From Bacteroidetes bacterium GWB2_32_14 (GTDB lineage: Bacteria; Bacteroidota; Bacteroidia; Bacteroidales; UBA12077), in contig MENK01000024.1 in assembly GCA_001768235.1 (NCBI GenBank), positions 210,468 through 274,467 on the forward strand: a stretch of 64,000 nt of DNA. The letters run 5' to 3'. The translations under genes and the position numbers were made by a program. This document shows, in pieces, positions 35,767 to 44,911 of the stretch; position 1 is the stretch's first letter; each line of letters begins with the position of its first letter. Under the pieces are notes generated by a model. It was not told the DNA's origin. It saw nothing but the letters and a program-made list of their open reading frames with translations, and did no database searches.

Positions 35767-35797
35767 CAAATGTACAATTTTGTTTGAATAAATCAAA
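35767..35797 (-). promoter_or_regulatory. tracrRNA promoter
   Basis: TTTG (35797-35794), 19 bases, TACATTTG (35774-35767). A start about 4 bases downstream coincides with the first base of the anti-repeat, so there is no leader. Confidence 0.88.
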
Positions 35798-35812
35798 TTA
35801 TTAATAAATTTT
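35783..35812 (+). promoter_or_regulatory. Probable cas9 promoter
   Basis: TTTG (35783-35786), 18 bases, TAAATTTT (35805-35812), one mismatch from consensus. It overlaps the divergent tracrRNA promoter, so the two may compete. Confidence 0.5.
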
Positions 35813-35856
35813 TTGTAGCTTAATGTTTTATTTCAATGATGATAAAATTAAACAAC

Positions 35857-38800
35857 ATGAAAAAAATATTGGGCCTTGACCTCGGAACCAACAGCATTGG
35901 TTGGGCTGTGGTAGAAACAGAAGACAATAAAAAGTTTGAATTACTTGATAAAGGAGTTCGTATCTTTCAGGAAGGAGTAAAAATTGAAAAGGGTATTGAA
36001 AGTTCAAAGGCTGCTGAAAGAACAGGATATCGCAGTGCCAGAAGGATTAAATTTAGAAGGAGACTGAGAAAAATTGAAACCTTGAAAGTATTAATTGAAA
36101 ATAATATGTGCCCACTTTCAATGGATGAGTTAATTGTATGGAAAGAGAATAAAAATAATTACCCCAAAAACAAAATATTCTATAACTGGCTAAAAACAAA
36201 GGACCCCAAAGAAGGGACTAATGGAACTTATATTAATCCTTATTATTTTAGAACAGAAGCAATAAAAAGGAAATTAGAAAATACTAATGATGTTGGCAGA
36301 GCATTGTATCATTTAGCACAAAGACGCGGATTTAAAAGTAATCGACTTGAGTCAACTGATGAAAAATCAAGAGGAATTGTAAAAACAGAGATTAATAAAT
36401 TAAGCTCCGAGCTTAATGGCAGATATTTGGGTGAATATTTCTATGAATTATATTTAAAAGGGGAAAAAATTAGAAAAAGGCATATATCCCGTGAAGAACA
36501 TTATTTAAACGAGTTTAAAAAAATTTGCGAAGTTCAGAATTTTAATAAAGAATTGGCCGAAAAACTTGAACGGGCAATCTTTTATCAAAGACCATTGAAG
36601 TCTCAAAAAGGACTTGTTGGTAAATGTACATTGCAGAATAATAAACACAGATGTCCCATATCAAGGCCAGAGTTTGAAGAATTCAGGATGTGGCAGTTTA
36701 TCAATAGTATTAAATATAAAAACAGTGATGGGAAATTTGACTTTTTAAATAAGGAACAAAGAGAAAATATTATTCCTGCATTTGTTTCAAATAAAAACGC
36801 CACATTCGAATTTTCAAAAATCGAAAAAATTCTCAATAAAGGCGTACACATATATCAATTTAATTATAAAAGCAATCATACCATAGGAAGTAATCAGACA
36901 ATGATAAATTTTATGGACGTTTTTGATATTGATAGAAAATTAACTAATGCATGGTTGCTATGTGTAAATAAGATATATGAATTATATACTGCAAAGACTA
37001 AAAAGGATGGTTCATTAAAAAGTAAAAGTGAAGTAATTACTGATGTATGGCATGTACTTTTTACATTTGATAATGAAGAAAATCTAAAAGAGTTTGCAAG
37101 AAACAAGCTTCTTTTAGATGAGAGTTCAGCACAAAAATTTAGTAAAATAAACTTAAAGCAAGATTATTCTCAATTAAGTTTAAAAGCAATTAATAAGATT
37201 CTTCCGTACTTACAAGAAGGATTGATATATAGTTATGCTGTTTTTATTGCAAATATTGAAAATGTTATTGGCAAAAGTATATGGAATATTAAGGAAAATC
37301 AGCAAATAATTAGAACAAGTATAAAAAAAATTATTGATAATCATAAAACAGAATTAGATATTAATACAATTACTAATAGTCTAATCAATGATTTTAAGGT
37401 TAACTATAACAATGCCCATAAAGAATACAAGGTTGATGATATTGATTTAAAAAATATCAGAGAAAAGATTATTAAATATTATGGAAACAAAACGTGGAAT
37501 TGTTTGCCCGAAGATGAGAAACTCTATGTTAAGGAAAAGGTTGAAAAATTATATGAAAAACAATTAAAAAGCGGTAAACGGGGAATTTTTATAGAAAAAA
37601 TAAGACTTGATGACAGAATTGAAAACTTTTTAAAAGATAATTTTGATTCTTCAGAACTAAATCTAAAAAAGTTATATCACCCATCTGATGTGAGTGTATA
37701 TAAATCAGTAAAAATTACCGATTTAGGATTACGATTGTTAGGTAGTCCAATGATTCCAAGTATAAAAAACCCGATGGCTATGAGAGCTATGCATCAGTTA
37801 CGCAAGCTTATAAACCACTTGATTATTGAAGGAGTAATTGATGATAGCACAATTATAAATGTAGAGATGTCAAGGGAATTAAATGATGCAAATATGCGTA
37901 AAGCTATTGAGCGTTATCAAAGACAAAGAGCAACTGAAAACGAAGAATTTAAAACAAAAATAAAAGAGCTTTATAAAAAAGAATGTGGAACCGATTTTGA
38001 ACCTAACAATGATGATATTATGAAATATCGTTTGTGGGAAGAACAAAATCATAAGTGCTTATATACAGGCAAAAGTATTGGTATATGTGATTTTATTGGC
38101 TCAAACCCGGCTTTTGAAATTGAACATACAATTCCCAGAAGCTTGTCGTATGATAATTCTCTCGAAAATAAAACTTTATGCGAAAAAGAATTTAACCAAC
38201 AAGTTAAGAAAAACAGAATTCCATTTGAACTTTCGAATTATAAAGAAATTATTTCAAGAATAAATAACTGGGAAATAAAAGCAGAAGAATTATTTAAACA
38301 GATTCAAAAAGTAAAAATCCAAAGCAGAATGGCTGCTACAAAAGAAATTAAGGATAATGCAATTCAGAGAAAACATTTGTTGCAAATGGAATTTAACTAT
38401 TGGAATGGAAAGTTATCCCGTTTTACACGCGAAGATGTACCAGAAGGTTTTAAAAATAGTCAATTAGTAGATATTGGAATTATTACAAAATATGCCAGGG
38501 CTTATCTTAAAACGGTTTTCAATAATGTAAATACTGTTAAAGGTTCTACTGTTGCCGAGTTTCGTAATATTTGGGGCTTGCAGGAATACTTTGAAAAGAA
38601 AGATCGTTCTAATCATATACACCATTGTATTGATGCTATTACAATAGCTTGTCTAACAAAAGATAAGTACGATTTTCTTGCTCATCTTTACCATCTTGAT
38701 GAACAAAATAACCGGGATGCAGTTCACCGGGCAATGATTAAATCTAAACCGTGGGAAAATTTTGTACAAGATGTTAAAGAAATTGAAAATCAAATTCTTG

Positions 38801-39792
38801 TTTCTCATTACACCCCAGATAATTTGCCAAAGCAAAGTAAAAAGATACTTAGAAAAAGAGGTAAAATACAAAAAAATGAAAATGGAGATTTAATATATGA
38901 AAAGGGAGATGCAGTTAGAGGAAGTTTGCACAAAGAATCGTTTTATGGTGCAATAAAAAGGGAAATAATAAATAAAAAAGGTGAAACAGAAGAAAAAGTG
39001 CTTTATGTGAAAAGAAAACCTTTAGAGTTTTCAGATTTAGGATTTAAAACTATTAGCGAATTGGAAAATATAGTAGATGATGCTGTTCGAGATAAAGTGT
39101 TAAATGCTGTAAAAGATAAAGGCCTAAAGCAAGCTTTAAATGAACCAATCTGGATGAACGAAGAAAAGCAAATTCCTATAAAAAAAGTTCGTTGTTATAC
39201 TCCTTCTGTAACAAATCCAATAAATTTGAAAAAACATCGTGATAAATCTAAACACGAGTATAAACAAAGTTACCATGTTACTAATGATGGTAATTATTTA
39301 ATGGTTATTTACGAAGGAAAAGATTCACAAGAAAAAGTTAAAAGAGATTATGAAATTGTAAGTAATTTACAAGCAGGTGAGTATTTTAAACAATCGGTAC
39401 ATGGTGTTTTAAAAGCCCAGGGAATAAATAATCTTGAAGGATTAATTCCAAAATTTAAAGAAAGCGGGAAAAATATTTTGCCACTAAAATACATTTTAAA
39501 AACAGGTACAATGGTTATATTTTGGGAAAATTATCCTGAGGAAATATGGGATATAGATAAAAATCAATTATACAAAAGATTATTTAAAGTTACTCAGTTT
39601 GAATCAGATGGAAGGATTCAAGCAAGGTTTCATCAGATAGCGAAACCAGATAATGAACTTACTAAAGTTTCTGAACTCGATTTTAGTAATATAGCAGAAA
39701 AGATTAGACTTAGTAAAGGAAATCTAAATATGCTAGTAAATGGGTATGATTTTAAAATAAATGTACTTGGACATATAGAAAAACTATCTTAG
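35857..39792 (+). CDS. cas9: Cas9 (type II-C)
   Basis: 1,311 residues from the ATG at 35857 (MKKILGLDLG, usual start; the in-frame ATG at 35836 adds 7 residues). RuvC-I catalytic Asp is D8 in LDLGTNSIGWAV; an arginine-rich bridge helix follows (RSARRIKFRRRLRK). RuvC-II has the catalytic E670 in NVEMSREL. The HNH domain has C-LYTGKSIG and the general base H757 in EIEHTIPRSLS with N in DNSLENKTLC. RuvC-III has H923 and D926 in HHCIDAITIACL. All nuclease residues are intact. The C-terminal third holds the WED and PAM-interacting regions. No cas4 or csn2 is present, so subtype II-C. Sampled rows of this gene are 13-37% GC, far below cas1. Confidence 0.97.
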   Translation: MKKILGLDLGTNSIGWAVVETEDNKKFELLDKGVRIFQEGVKIEKGIESSKAAERTGYRSARRIKFRRRLRKIETLKVLIENNMCPLSMDELIVWKENKNNYPKNKIFYNWLKTKDPKEGTNGTYINPYYFRTEAIKRKLENTNDVGRALYHLAQRRGFKSNRLESTDEKSRGIVKTEINKLSSELNGRYLGEYFYELYLKGEKIRKRHISREEHYLNEFKKICEVQNFNKELAEKLERAIFYQRPLKSQKGLVGKCTLQNNKHRCPISRPEFEEFRMWQFINSIKYKNSDGKFDFLNKEQRENIIPAFVSNKNATFEFSKIEKILNKGVHIYQFNYKSNHTIGSNQTMINFMDVFDIDRKLTNAWLLCVNKIYELYTAKTKKDGSLKSKSEVITDVWHVLFTFDNEENLKEFARNKLLLDESSAQKFSKINLKQDYSQLSLKAINKILPYLQEGLIYSYAVFIANIENVIGKSIWNIKENQQIIRTSIKKIIDNHKTELDINTITNSLINDFKVNYNNAHKEYKVDDIDLKNIREKIIKYYGNKTWNCLPEDEKLYVKEKVEKLYEKQLKSGKRGIFIEKIRLDDRIENFLKDNFDSSELNLKKLYHPSDVSVYKSVKITDLGLRLLGSPMIPSIKNPMAMRAMHQLRKLINHLIIEGVIDDSTIINVEMSRELNDANMRKAIERYQRQRATENEEFKTKIKELYKKECGTDFEPNNDDIMKYRLWEEQNHKCLYTGKSIGICDFIGSNPAFEIEHTIPRSLSYDNSLENKTLCEKEFNQQVKKNRIPFELSNYKEIISRINNWEIKAEELFKQIQKVKIQSRMAATKEIKDNAIQRKHLLQMEFNYWNGKLSRFTREDVPEGFKNSQLVDIGIITKYARAYLKTVFNNVNTVKGSTVAEFRNIWGLQEYFEKKDRSNHIHHCIDAITIACLTKDKYDFLAHLYHLDEQNNRDAVHRAMIKSKPWENFVQDVKEIENQILVSHYTPDNLPKQSKKILRKRGKIQKNENGDLIYEKGDAVRGSLHKESFYGAIKREIINKKGETEEKVLYVKRKPLEFSDLGFKTISELENIVDDAVRDKVLNAVKDKGLKQALNEPIWMNEEKQIPIKKVRCYTPSVTNPINLKKHRDKSKHEYKQSYHVTNDGNYLMVIYEGKDSQEKVKRDYEIVSNLQAGEYFKQSVHGVLKAQGINNLEGLIPKFKESGKNILPLKYILKTGTMVIFWENYPEEIWDIDKNQLYKRLFKVTQFESDGRIQARFHQIAKPDNELTKVSELDFSNIAEKIRLSKGNLNMLVNGYDFKINVLGHIEKLS

Positions 39793-40686
39793 ATGTTAAA
39801 ACGAACCCTGTATTTTACCAAGCCCAGCCATCTGTCGGTTAAAAACAAACAACTGGTTGTTGAATTAAAAGATGAAAATCAAACCAAGACTGTTCCGGTT
39901 GAAGATATTGGTTTTATTGTAATTGAAAATATGCAGATAAGCCTGAGCACACCACTAATTGAAGAGTTGATGAATTACAACGTGGCTGTAATTTTTTGCG
40001 ACAGCAAACATCACCCGCAATCCATGCTTATTAATTTCGAAGGCAACCATCAGCAAACCGAAGTTTACAGGCAGCAGGTTGCGGCATCGGAACCATTAAA
40101 GAAAAATCTTTGGAAACAAACTGTAGAAGCAAAGATTGAGAACCAGGCTAAAGCATTAATAAAATTGGGTATCAATGCCGATCCCCTGCCGCATTTGGCA
40201 AGCCAGGTTAAAAGCGGCGACAGCGATAACCGCGAAGGAATGGCAGCCCGGTTGTACTGGAAAAAGTTATTTGGCGATGAGTTTAACCGTGAGCGTTTTG
40301 GCGACTGGCCGAATGCCCTTTTAAATTACGGGTATATTGTTTTGCGGGCAGCAACTGCAAGGGCATTAACGGGTTCGGGTTTATTGCCTTCGTTTGGCAT
40401 TTTTCACAGCAACCGGTTCAATGCTTTTTGCCTTGCCGACGATGTAATGGAGCCATACCGCCCTTTTATCGATTTGCTGGTATATGATTTGCATGTTAAG
40501 TACCCCGGTATGCAGGAATTACAAAAAGAAATAAAAGCAGAAATATTAAACGTGTTGTCGGCCGATGTAAAAATGAAAGACAGTACCCGGCCATTGATGA
40601 TTGCCCTCACGCATACATCGGCATCGCTGGTGGCATGTTACAAGGGCGAACGAAAAAATATTGAATTTGCAACAGTTCAGTTATGA
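39793..40686 (+). CDS. cas1: CRISPR integrase Cas1
   Basis: 297 residues; begins at the base after the cas9 stop codon. The metal ligands E148 (NREGMAARLYW), H205 (FGIFHSNRFN) and E220 (LADDVMEPYRP) are in place. With Cas2 it forms the spacer-integration complex. The gene is visibly richer in GC than cas9 (two sampled rows are 47-48%). Confidence 0.97.
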   Translation: MLKRTLYFTKPSHLSVKNKQLVVELKDENQTKTVPVEDIGFIVIENMQISLSTPLIEELMNYNVAVIFCDSKHHPQSMLINFEGNHQQTEVYRQQVAASEPLKKNLWKQTVEAKIENQAKALIKLGINADPLPHLASQVKSGDSDNREGMAARLYWKKLFGDEFNRERFGDWPNALLNYGYIVLRAATARALTGSGLLPSFGIFHSNRFNAFCLADDVMEPYRPFIDLLVYDLHVKYPGMQELQKEIKAEILNVLSADVKMKDSTRPLMIALTHTSASLVACYKGERKNIEFATVQL

Positions 40687-41024
40687 TTGAATTTAACCGT
40701 TTAAATGCATATCATATCATGTGGTTATTTGTATTTTTCGATTTACCCACAAATACCAAGAAAGAACGGAAGGCAGCAGCCCATTTCCGTAAAGATTTAA
40801 TTCAGGATGGTTTTACCATGATGCAATACTCGGTTTATGTCCGTCATTGCGCGAGTAAAGAAAGCGGCGATGTGCATTGCAAAAGGATAAAAAATTGTGT
40901 TCCCGAAAAAGGGCAGGTGAGTATTTTAGCAATAACCGACAAGCAATATGGAATGATAACAAATTTCTGGGGCGCTAAAGAAAAACCATTGGCCGAAGGC
41001 CCCAAACAATTGGAAATGTTTTAA
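40683..41024 (+). CDS. cas2: CRISPR adaptation protein Cas2
   Basis: 113 residues. Overlaps the end of cas1 by 4 bases (ATGA). The Cas2 fold begins MWLFVFFDLPT, with the conserved Asp at 20, then YSVYVRHCAS and a typical C-terminal tail. Bridges two Cas1 dimers during spacer acquisition. Confidence 0.97.
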   Translation: MIEFNRLNAYHIMWLFVFFDLPTNTKKERKAAAHFRKDLIQDGFTMMQYSVYVRHCASKESGDVHCKRIKNCVPEKGQVSILAITDKQYGMITNFWGAKEKPLAEGPKQLEMF

Positions 41025-41221
41025 CTATTTATATAAAAAAACAACAGGTTCTTTGATATTCTGGCTCTTAAAAACCAATTAAAGTTTAAAATACGTTGCA
41101 GATTTTTGATTTAGAATCGTAAATTTGAACAACAGAAAACCACTTCTTGCGGGAAATGCCCGGGAATTTAATTCAATAAATTACCCCAAAGGCAGGCAAA
41201 ATAAGGCCTAAAAACACCCAG
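41025..41221 (+). promoter_or_regulatory. CRISPR leader with candidate promoter
   Basis: 197 non-coding AT-rich bases between cas2 and the first repeat. TAAATTTG at 41120-41127 matches the -7 box, with GTTG 21 bases upstream (spacing 2 bases long). A small hairpin GCGGGAAATGCCCG precedes the repeats. This fits transcription of the array on the plus strand and leader-proximal spacer insertion beside cas2. Confidence 0.6.
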
Positions 41222-44153
41222 GTTGTGGTTTGATGTAATTTCAAGATGATAAAAAACAATTGCAAAATGCGGGTTTAATCCATCGAGGTTGTGGTTTGAT
41301 GTAATTTCAAGATGATAAAAAACACACCATATGCAGCTATACTCTCACCCATGGTTGTGGTTTGATGTAATTTCAAGATGATAAAAAACCATAGCATAAG
41401 TACCTATAATTGTATTAGAGTTGTGGTTTGATGTAATTTCAAGATGATAAAAAACTTGACCCAGATGATTTTGAAACAGCCGATGGTTGTGGTTTGATGT
41501 AATTTCAAGATGATAAAAAACCCGCTGCAAGTACGGAAGAAACCTCAACTGGTTGTGGTTTGATGTAATTTCAAGATGATAAAAAACATATTTCAAAATA
41601 TTTTGAATACATAATAGTTGTGGTTTGATGTAATTTCAAGATGATAAAAAACGATGATAATTCTTTTTGTAACCACATTTGGTTGTGGTTTGATGTAATT
41701 TCAAGATGATAAAAAACTAGTTAAACGTAAATCGCGTAAAGTAATAGTTGTGGTTTGATGTAATTTCAAGATGATAAAAAACTTTGGTATTTTATAAAAA
41801 CTTACCTACCTAGTTGTGGTTTGATGTAATTTCAAGATGATAAAAAACAAATATTTGGTTATTCACTGCAGCGATACAGTTGTGGTTTGATGTAATTTCA
41901 AGATGATAAAAAACACACTATGTGGTGACTAACCCTTTTGTTAAGTTGTGGTTTGATGTAATTTCAAGATGATAAAAAACATTTCTTTCTCCTGAATAAG
42001 CCTTGCCTGAGTTGTGGTTTGATGTAATTTCAAGATGATAAAAAACTAAACTTTGTTGTATTAATAATCTTTAACCGTTGTGGTTTGATGTAATTTCAAG
42101 ATGATAAAAAACTTTTCATTAGTAATTATATCGCCTTGTTTAGTTGTGGTTTGATGTAATTTCAAGATGATAAAAAACAATATTTTAAATTCAATTTTAA
42201 AATATCTGGTTGTGGTTTGATGTAATTTCAAGATGATAAAAAACCTCGCGCATGGAGTCTCAATCACTTCAGTGTTGTGGTTTGATGTAATTTCAAGATG
42301 ATAAAAAACAATACTTGATTTGTTTACAAATCAATACGCGTTGTGGTTTGATGTAATTTCAAGATGATAAAAAACAATGGCAGTTTTTAAAAATAATTCC
42401 ATTGAGTTGTGGTTTGATGTAATTTCAAGATGATAAAAAACGCATTGTCGGTAAACTCCTTGAGGGTGAGGGTTGTGGTTTGATGTAATTTCAAGATGAT
42501 AAAAAACTAGAATGCAGTATATCTCAAATAACCACTAGTTGTGGTTTGATGTAATTTCAAGATGATAAAAAACTACAGGTTGTATAATAATCGGTTAAAT
42601 TTGGTTGTGGTTTGATGTAATTTCAAGATGATAAAAAACTTATACTCTTTGGGCTTGTACATCGAAACGTTGTGGTTTGATGTAATTTCAAGATGATAAA
42701 AAACGTACGAATTAATTATGATTTCAGAAATAAAGTTGTGGTTTGATGTAATTTCAAGATGATAAAAAACCATCATTTAATAATGGTGCTTATATCCATA
42801 GTTGTGGTTTGATGTAATTTCAAGATGATAAAAAACATTACCGGTCAGTTATTGACAGCATCAGCAGTTGTGGTTTGATGTAATTTCAAGATGATAAAAA
42901 ACTAAAAGTGTTATCGTAGTATTCGACTAAAGGTTGTGGTTTGATGTAATTTCAAGATGATAAAAAACAGGTCGTTATGAAATAGAATTTACATTGATGT
43001 TGTGGTTTGATGTAATTTCAAGATGATAAAAAACATACGGAGCAAGATTTTACAGACGAAACGTGTTGTGGTTTGATGTAATTTCAAGATGATAAAAAAC
43101 ATTATGGAAAATCAATTAATAATTCCCGGGTTGTGGTTTGATGTAATTTCAAGATGATAAAAAACGAATTTCTTATTTAGTAAATGCTGCAAAAAGTTGT
43201 GGTTTGATGTAATTTCAAGATGATAAAAAACACTTAGATAATAATGGATATTTGCAAGATAGTTGTGGTTTGATGTAATTTCAAGATGATAAAAAACTCG
43301 AGAAATTACGCTAAAAAGGCAATTTTAGTTGTGGTTTGATGTAATTTCAAGATGATAAAAAACTTTTCATTTTAAATCAGTATTTCAATGATGGTTGTGG
43401 TTTGATGTAATTTCAAGATGATAAAAAACTTTTTTAGTTGATGTTGAATATTCAGGAACGTTGTGGTTTGATGTAATTTCAAGATGATAAAAAACATGTA
43501 TGCGTAGCTGGGGCAATCGAAGCTAGTTGTGGTTTGATGTAATTTCAAGATGATAAAAAACATTATGTTTTCTTTTGCCTCCATCTCTCGAGTTGTGGTT
43601 TGATGTAATTTCAAGATGATAAAAAACACCTACAATTGAAAAACCATCAACTATTGAGTTGTGGTTTGATGTAATTTCAAGATGATAAAAAACTTGTGAT
43701 TTAGTTGCTCCTCTTACGTTGTAGTTGTGGTTTGATGTAATTTCAAGATGATAAAAAACATCTAAATTTGTCGCATATATTAATGGATTGTTGTGGTTTG
43801 ATGTAATTTCAAGATGATAAAAAACATTGGTAGTAGTGGTATTTATTACAGTTGGTTGTGGTTTGATGTAATTTCAAGATGATAAAAAACGTTTTCAACT
43901 TCTTTTGCTTGATTTTCGTCGTTGTGGTTTGATGTAATTTCAAGATGATAAAAAACAATCAAAATTTTTTCGTCATTTTCTAAATAGTTGTGGTTTGATG
44001 TAATTTCAAGATGATAAAAAACACCACCACAACGATTAGCCGGATGTAATGGTTGTGGTTTGATGTAATTTCAAGATGATAAAAAACAAGAAGCAGGAGC
44101 ACGATATTTTAGGCAACGTTGTGGTTTGATGTAATTTCAAGATGATAAAAACC
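41222..44153 (+). CRISPR. Type II-C CRISPR array, 45 repeats and 44 spacers
   Basis: The 36-base repeat runs GTTGTGGTTTGATGTAAT (first 18) and TTCAAGATGATAAAAAAC (last 18). I located every repeat: the first at 41222, the last at 44118, steps of 65 or 66 bases, so spacers are 29 or 30 bases. All repeats read as identical except the last, which loses an A and drifts into a palindrome; that marks the leader-distal end. No two spacers begin alike, so I found no duplicate spacer. Orientation is fixed by the tracrRNA, which pairs with the 5' half of the repeat as read on the plus strand. Confidence 0.98.
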
Positions 44154-44190
44154 AGTAAAGATGCATAATTATGCATCTTTACTGGTTTTT
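44147..44190. terminator. Perfect 44-bp palindrome ending the array
   Basis: The arm AAAAACCAGTAAAGATGCAT (44147-44166), centre AATT and the exact reverse complement (44171-44190) form one long stem followed by T-rich sequence. It begins inside the last repeat and should terminate pre-crRNA transcription and shield the 3' end. Confidence 0.9.
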
Positions 44191-44279
44191 CTTTGTAGTT
44201 ACAAGAGTGTTTTAAGATTCTGTTGCCGGTTTTCGGCAGGCGAGGGCTTAAAACCGCTCTTTTTTATTTTAATGTTTAA

Positions 44280-44405
44280 GCTCCTGCCAAAGGCCGGTTA
44301 ACCCATGGAGCTTCTTTTAAAACAAACTAACAGATTATCAATGTTTTTTGGATAGTTTTAGAATTATAATTTTTAATTCTTATATCTAACTCACGTTATT
44401 TTATG
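44280..44405. repeat. Dispersed intergenic element, copy 2
   Basis: A 32-base hairpin segment 44280-44311 (GCTCC...GGAGC with CCAAAGGC) and, after AT-rich text, ATATCTAACTCACGTTATT. About 22 of 32 bases match copy 1 at 28438, and the 3' motif matches in 18 of 19. It too overlaps the stop codon of a minus-strand gene. Confidence 0.55.
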
Positions 44406-44883
44406 GTTGTTTTTCAAACCCCAAATCACCAACTTTGCGCCACAATATTTGTAAACCGAGGCAAAGCCTGTGTTCAATATTTTCGAAATCGGTTTTTTCA
44501 TCAGAAATAACGGTCATCTCTATTAAAAACGACTGGGTTTTATCGACAGTAAAACCAACAGATTCAATGTAATCATCAATAATATTGTCGTATAAAACTT
44601 CATTGTTTTCAATATTTTTTATAATATAATGCACGGGGTATTTATTATCTTTCGTGCAAAATATTAGCTTGTAATCTTTTCCCCCGTAAAACACGATTCT
44701 TGCATAAGAAGGAATATTTACGATCATCAGGGCGCTCCTGGATTTTCCATATTCATTGTACGTTTTATCGTCATATGGTTTGCAGTATTCTGCATGGAAA
44801 CCATTACAGTTCTGGCTCATTGCTGAAAAAACAAAAGAGCTCAGAATTAAAAAAAGGAATATGGCTGTTTTATATCTCGGCAT
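44401..44883 (-). CDS. Hypothetical secreted protein
   Basis: 160 residues with a signal peptide (FLFLILSSFVFSAMS-Q). The mature part has four or five cysteines early on (QNCNGFHAEYCKPYDD, KLIFCTKD) and beta-rich segments (SYARIVFYGGKDYKLIF, SQSFLIEMTVIS-like). No family recognised. The first gene after the CRISPR array, convergent with it. Confidence 0.65.
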   Translation of the reverse strand: MPRYKTAIFLFLILSSFVFSAMSQNCNGFHAEYCKPYDDKTYNEYGKSRSALMIVNIPSYARIVFYGGKDYKLIFCTKDNKYPVHYIIKNIENNEVLYDNIIDDYIESVGFTVDKTQSFLIEMTVISDEKTDFENIEHRLCLGLQILWRKVGDLGFEKQP

Positions 44884-44911
44884 TTTTATTTTTTGTTTTT
44901 AAATGTACTAT

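Noticed and set aside
41345..43629. Open frames inside the CRISPR array encoding repeats like VFYHLEITSNHN
   Set aside because: They are the antisense translation of the CRISPR repeats and spacers; the periodicity is that of the array.
41222..44153. Array transcribed on the minus strand with its leader at the right end
   Set aside because: The anti-repeat pairs with the plus-strand repeat 5' half, the degenerate repeat and palindrome are at the right end, and a promoter-like leader lies next to cas2.
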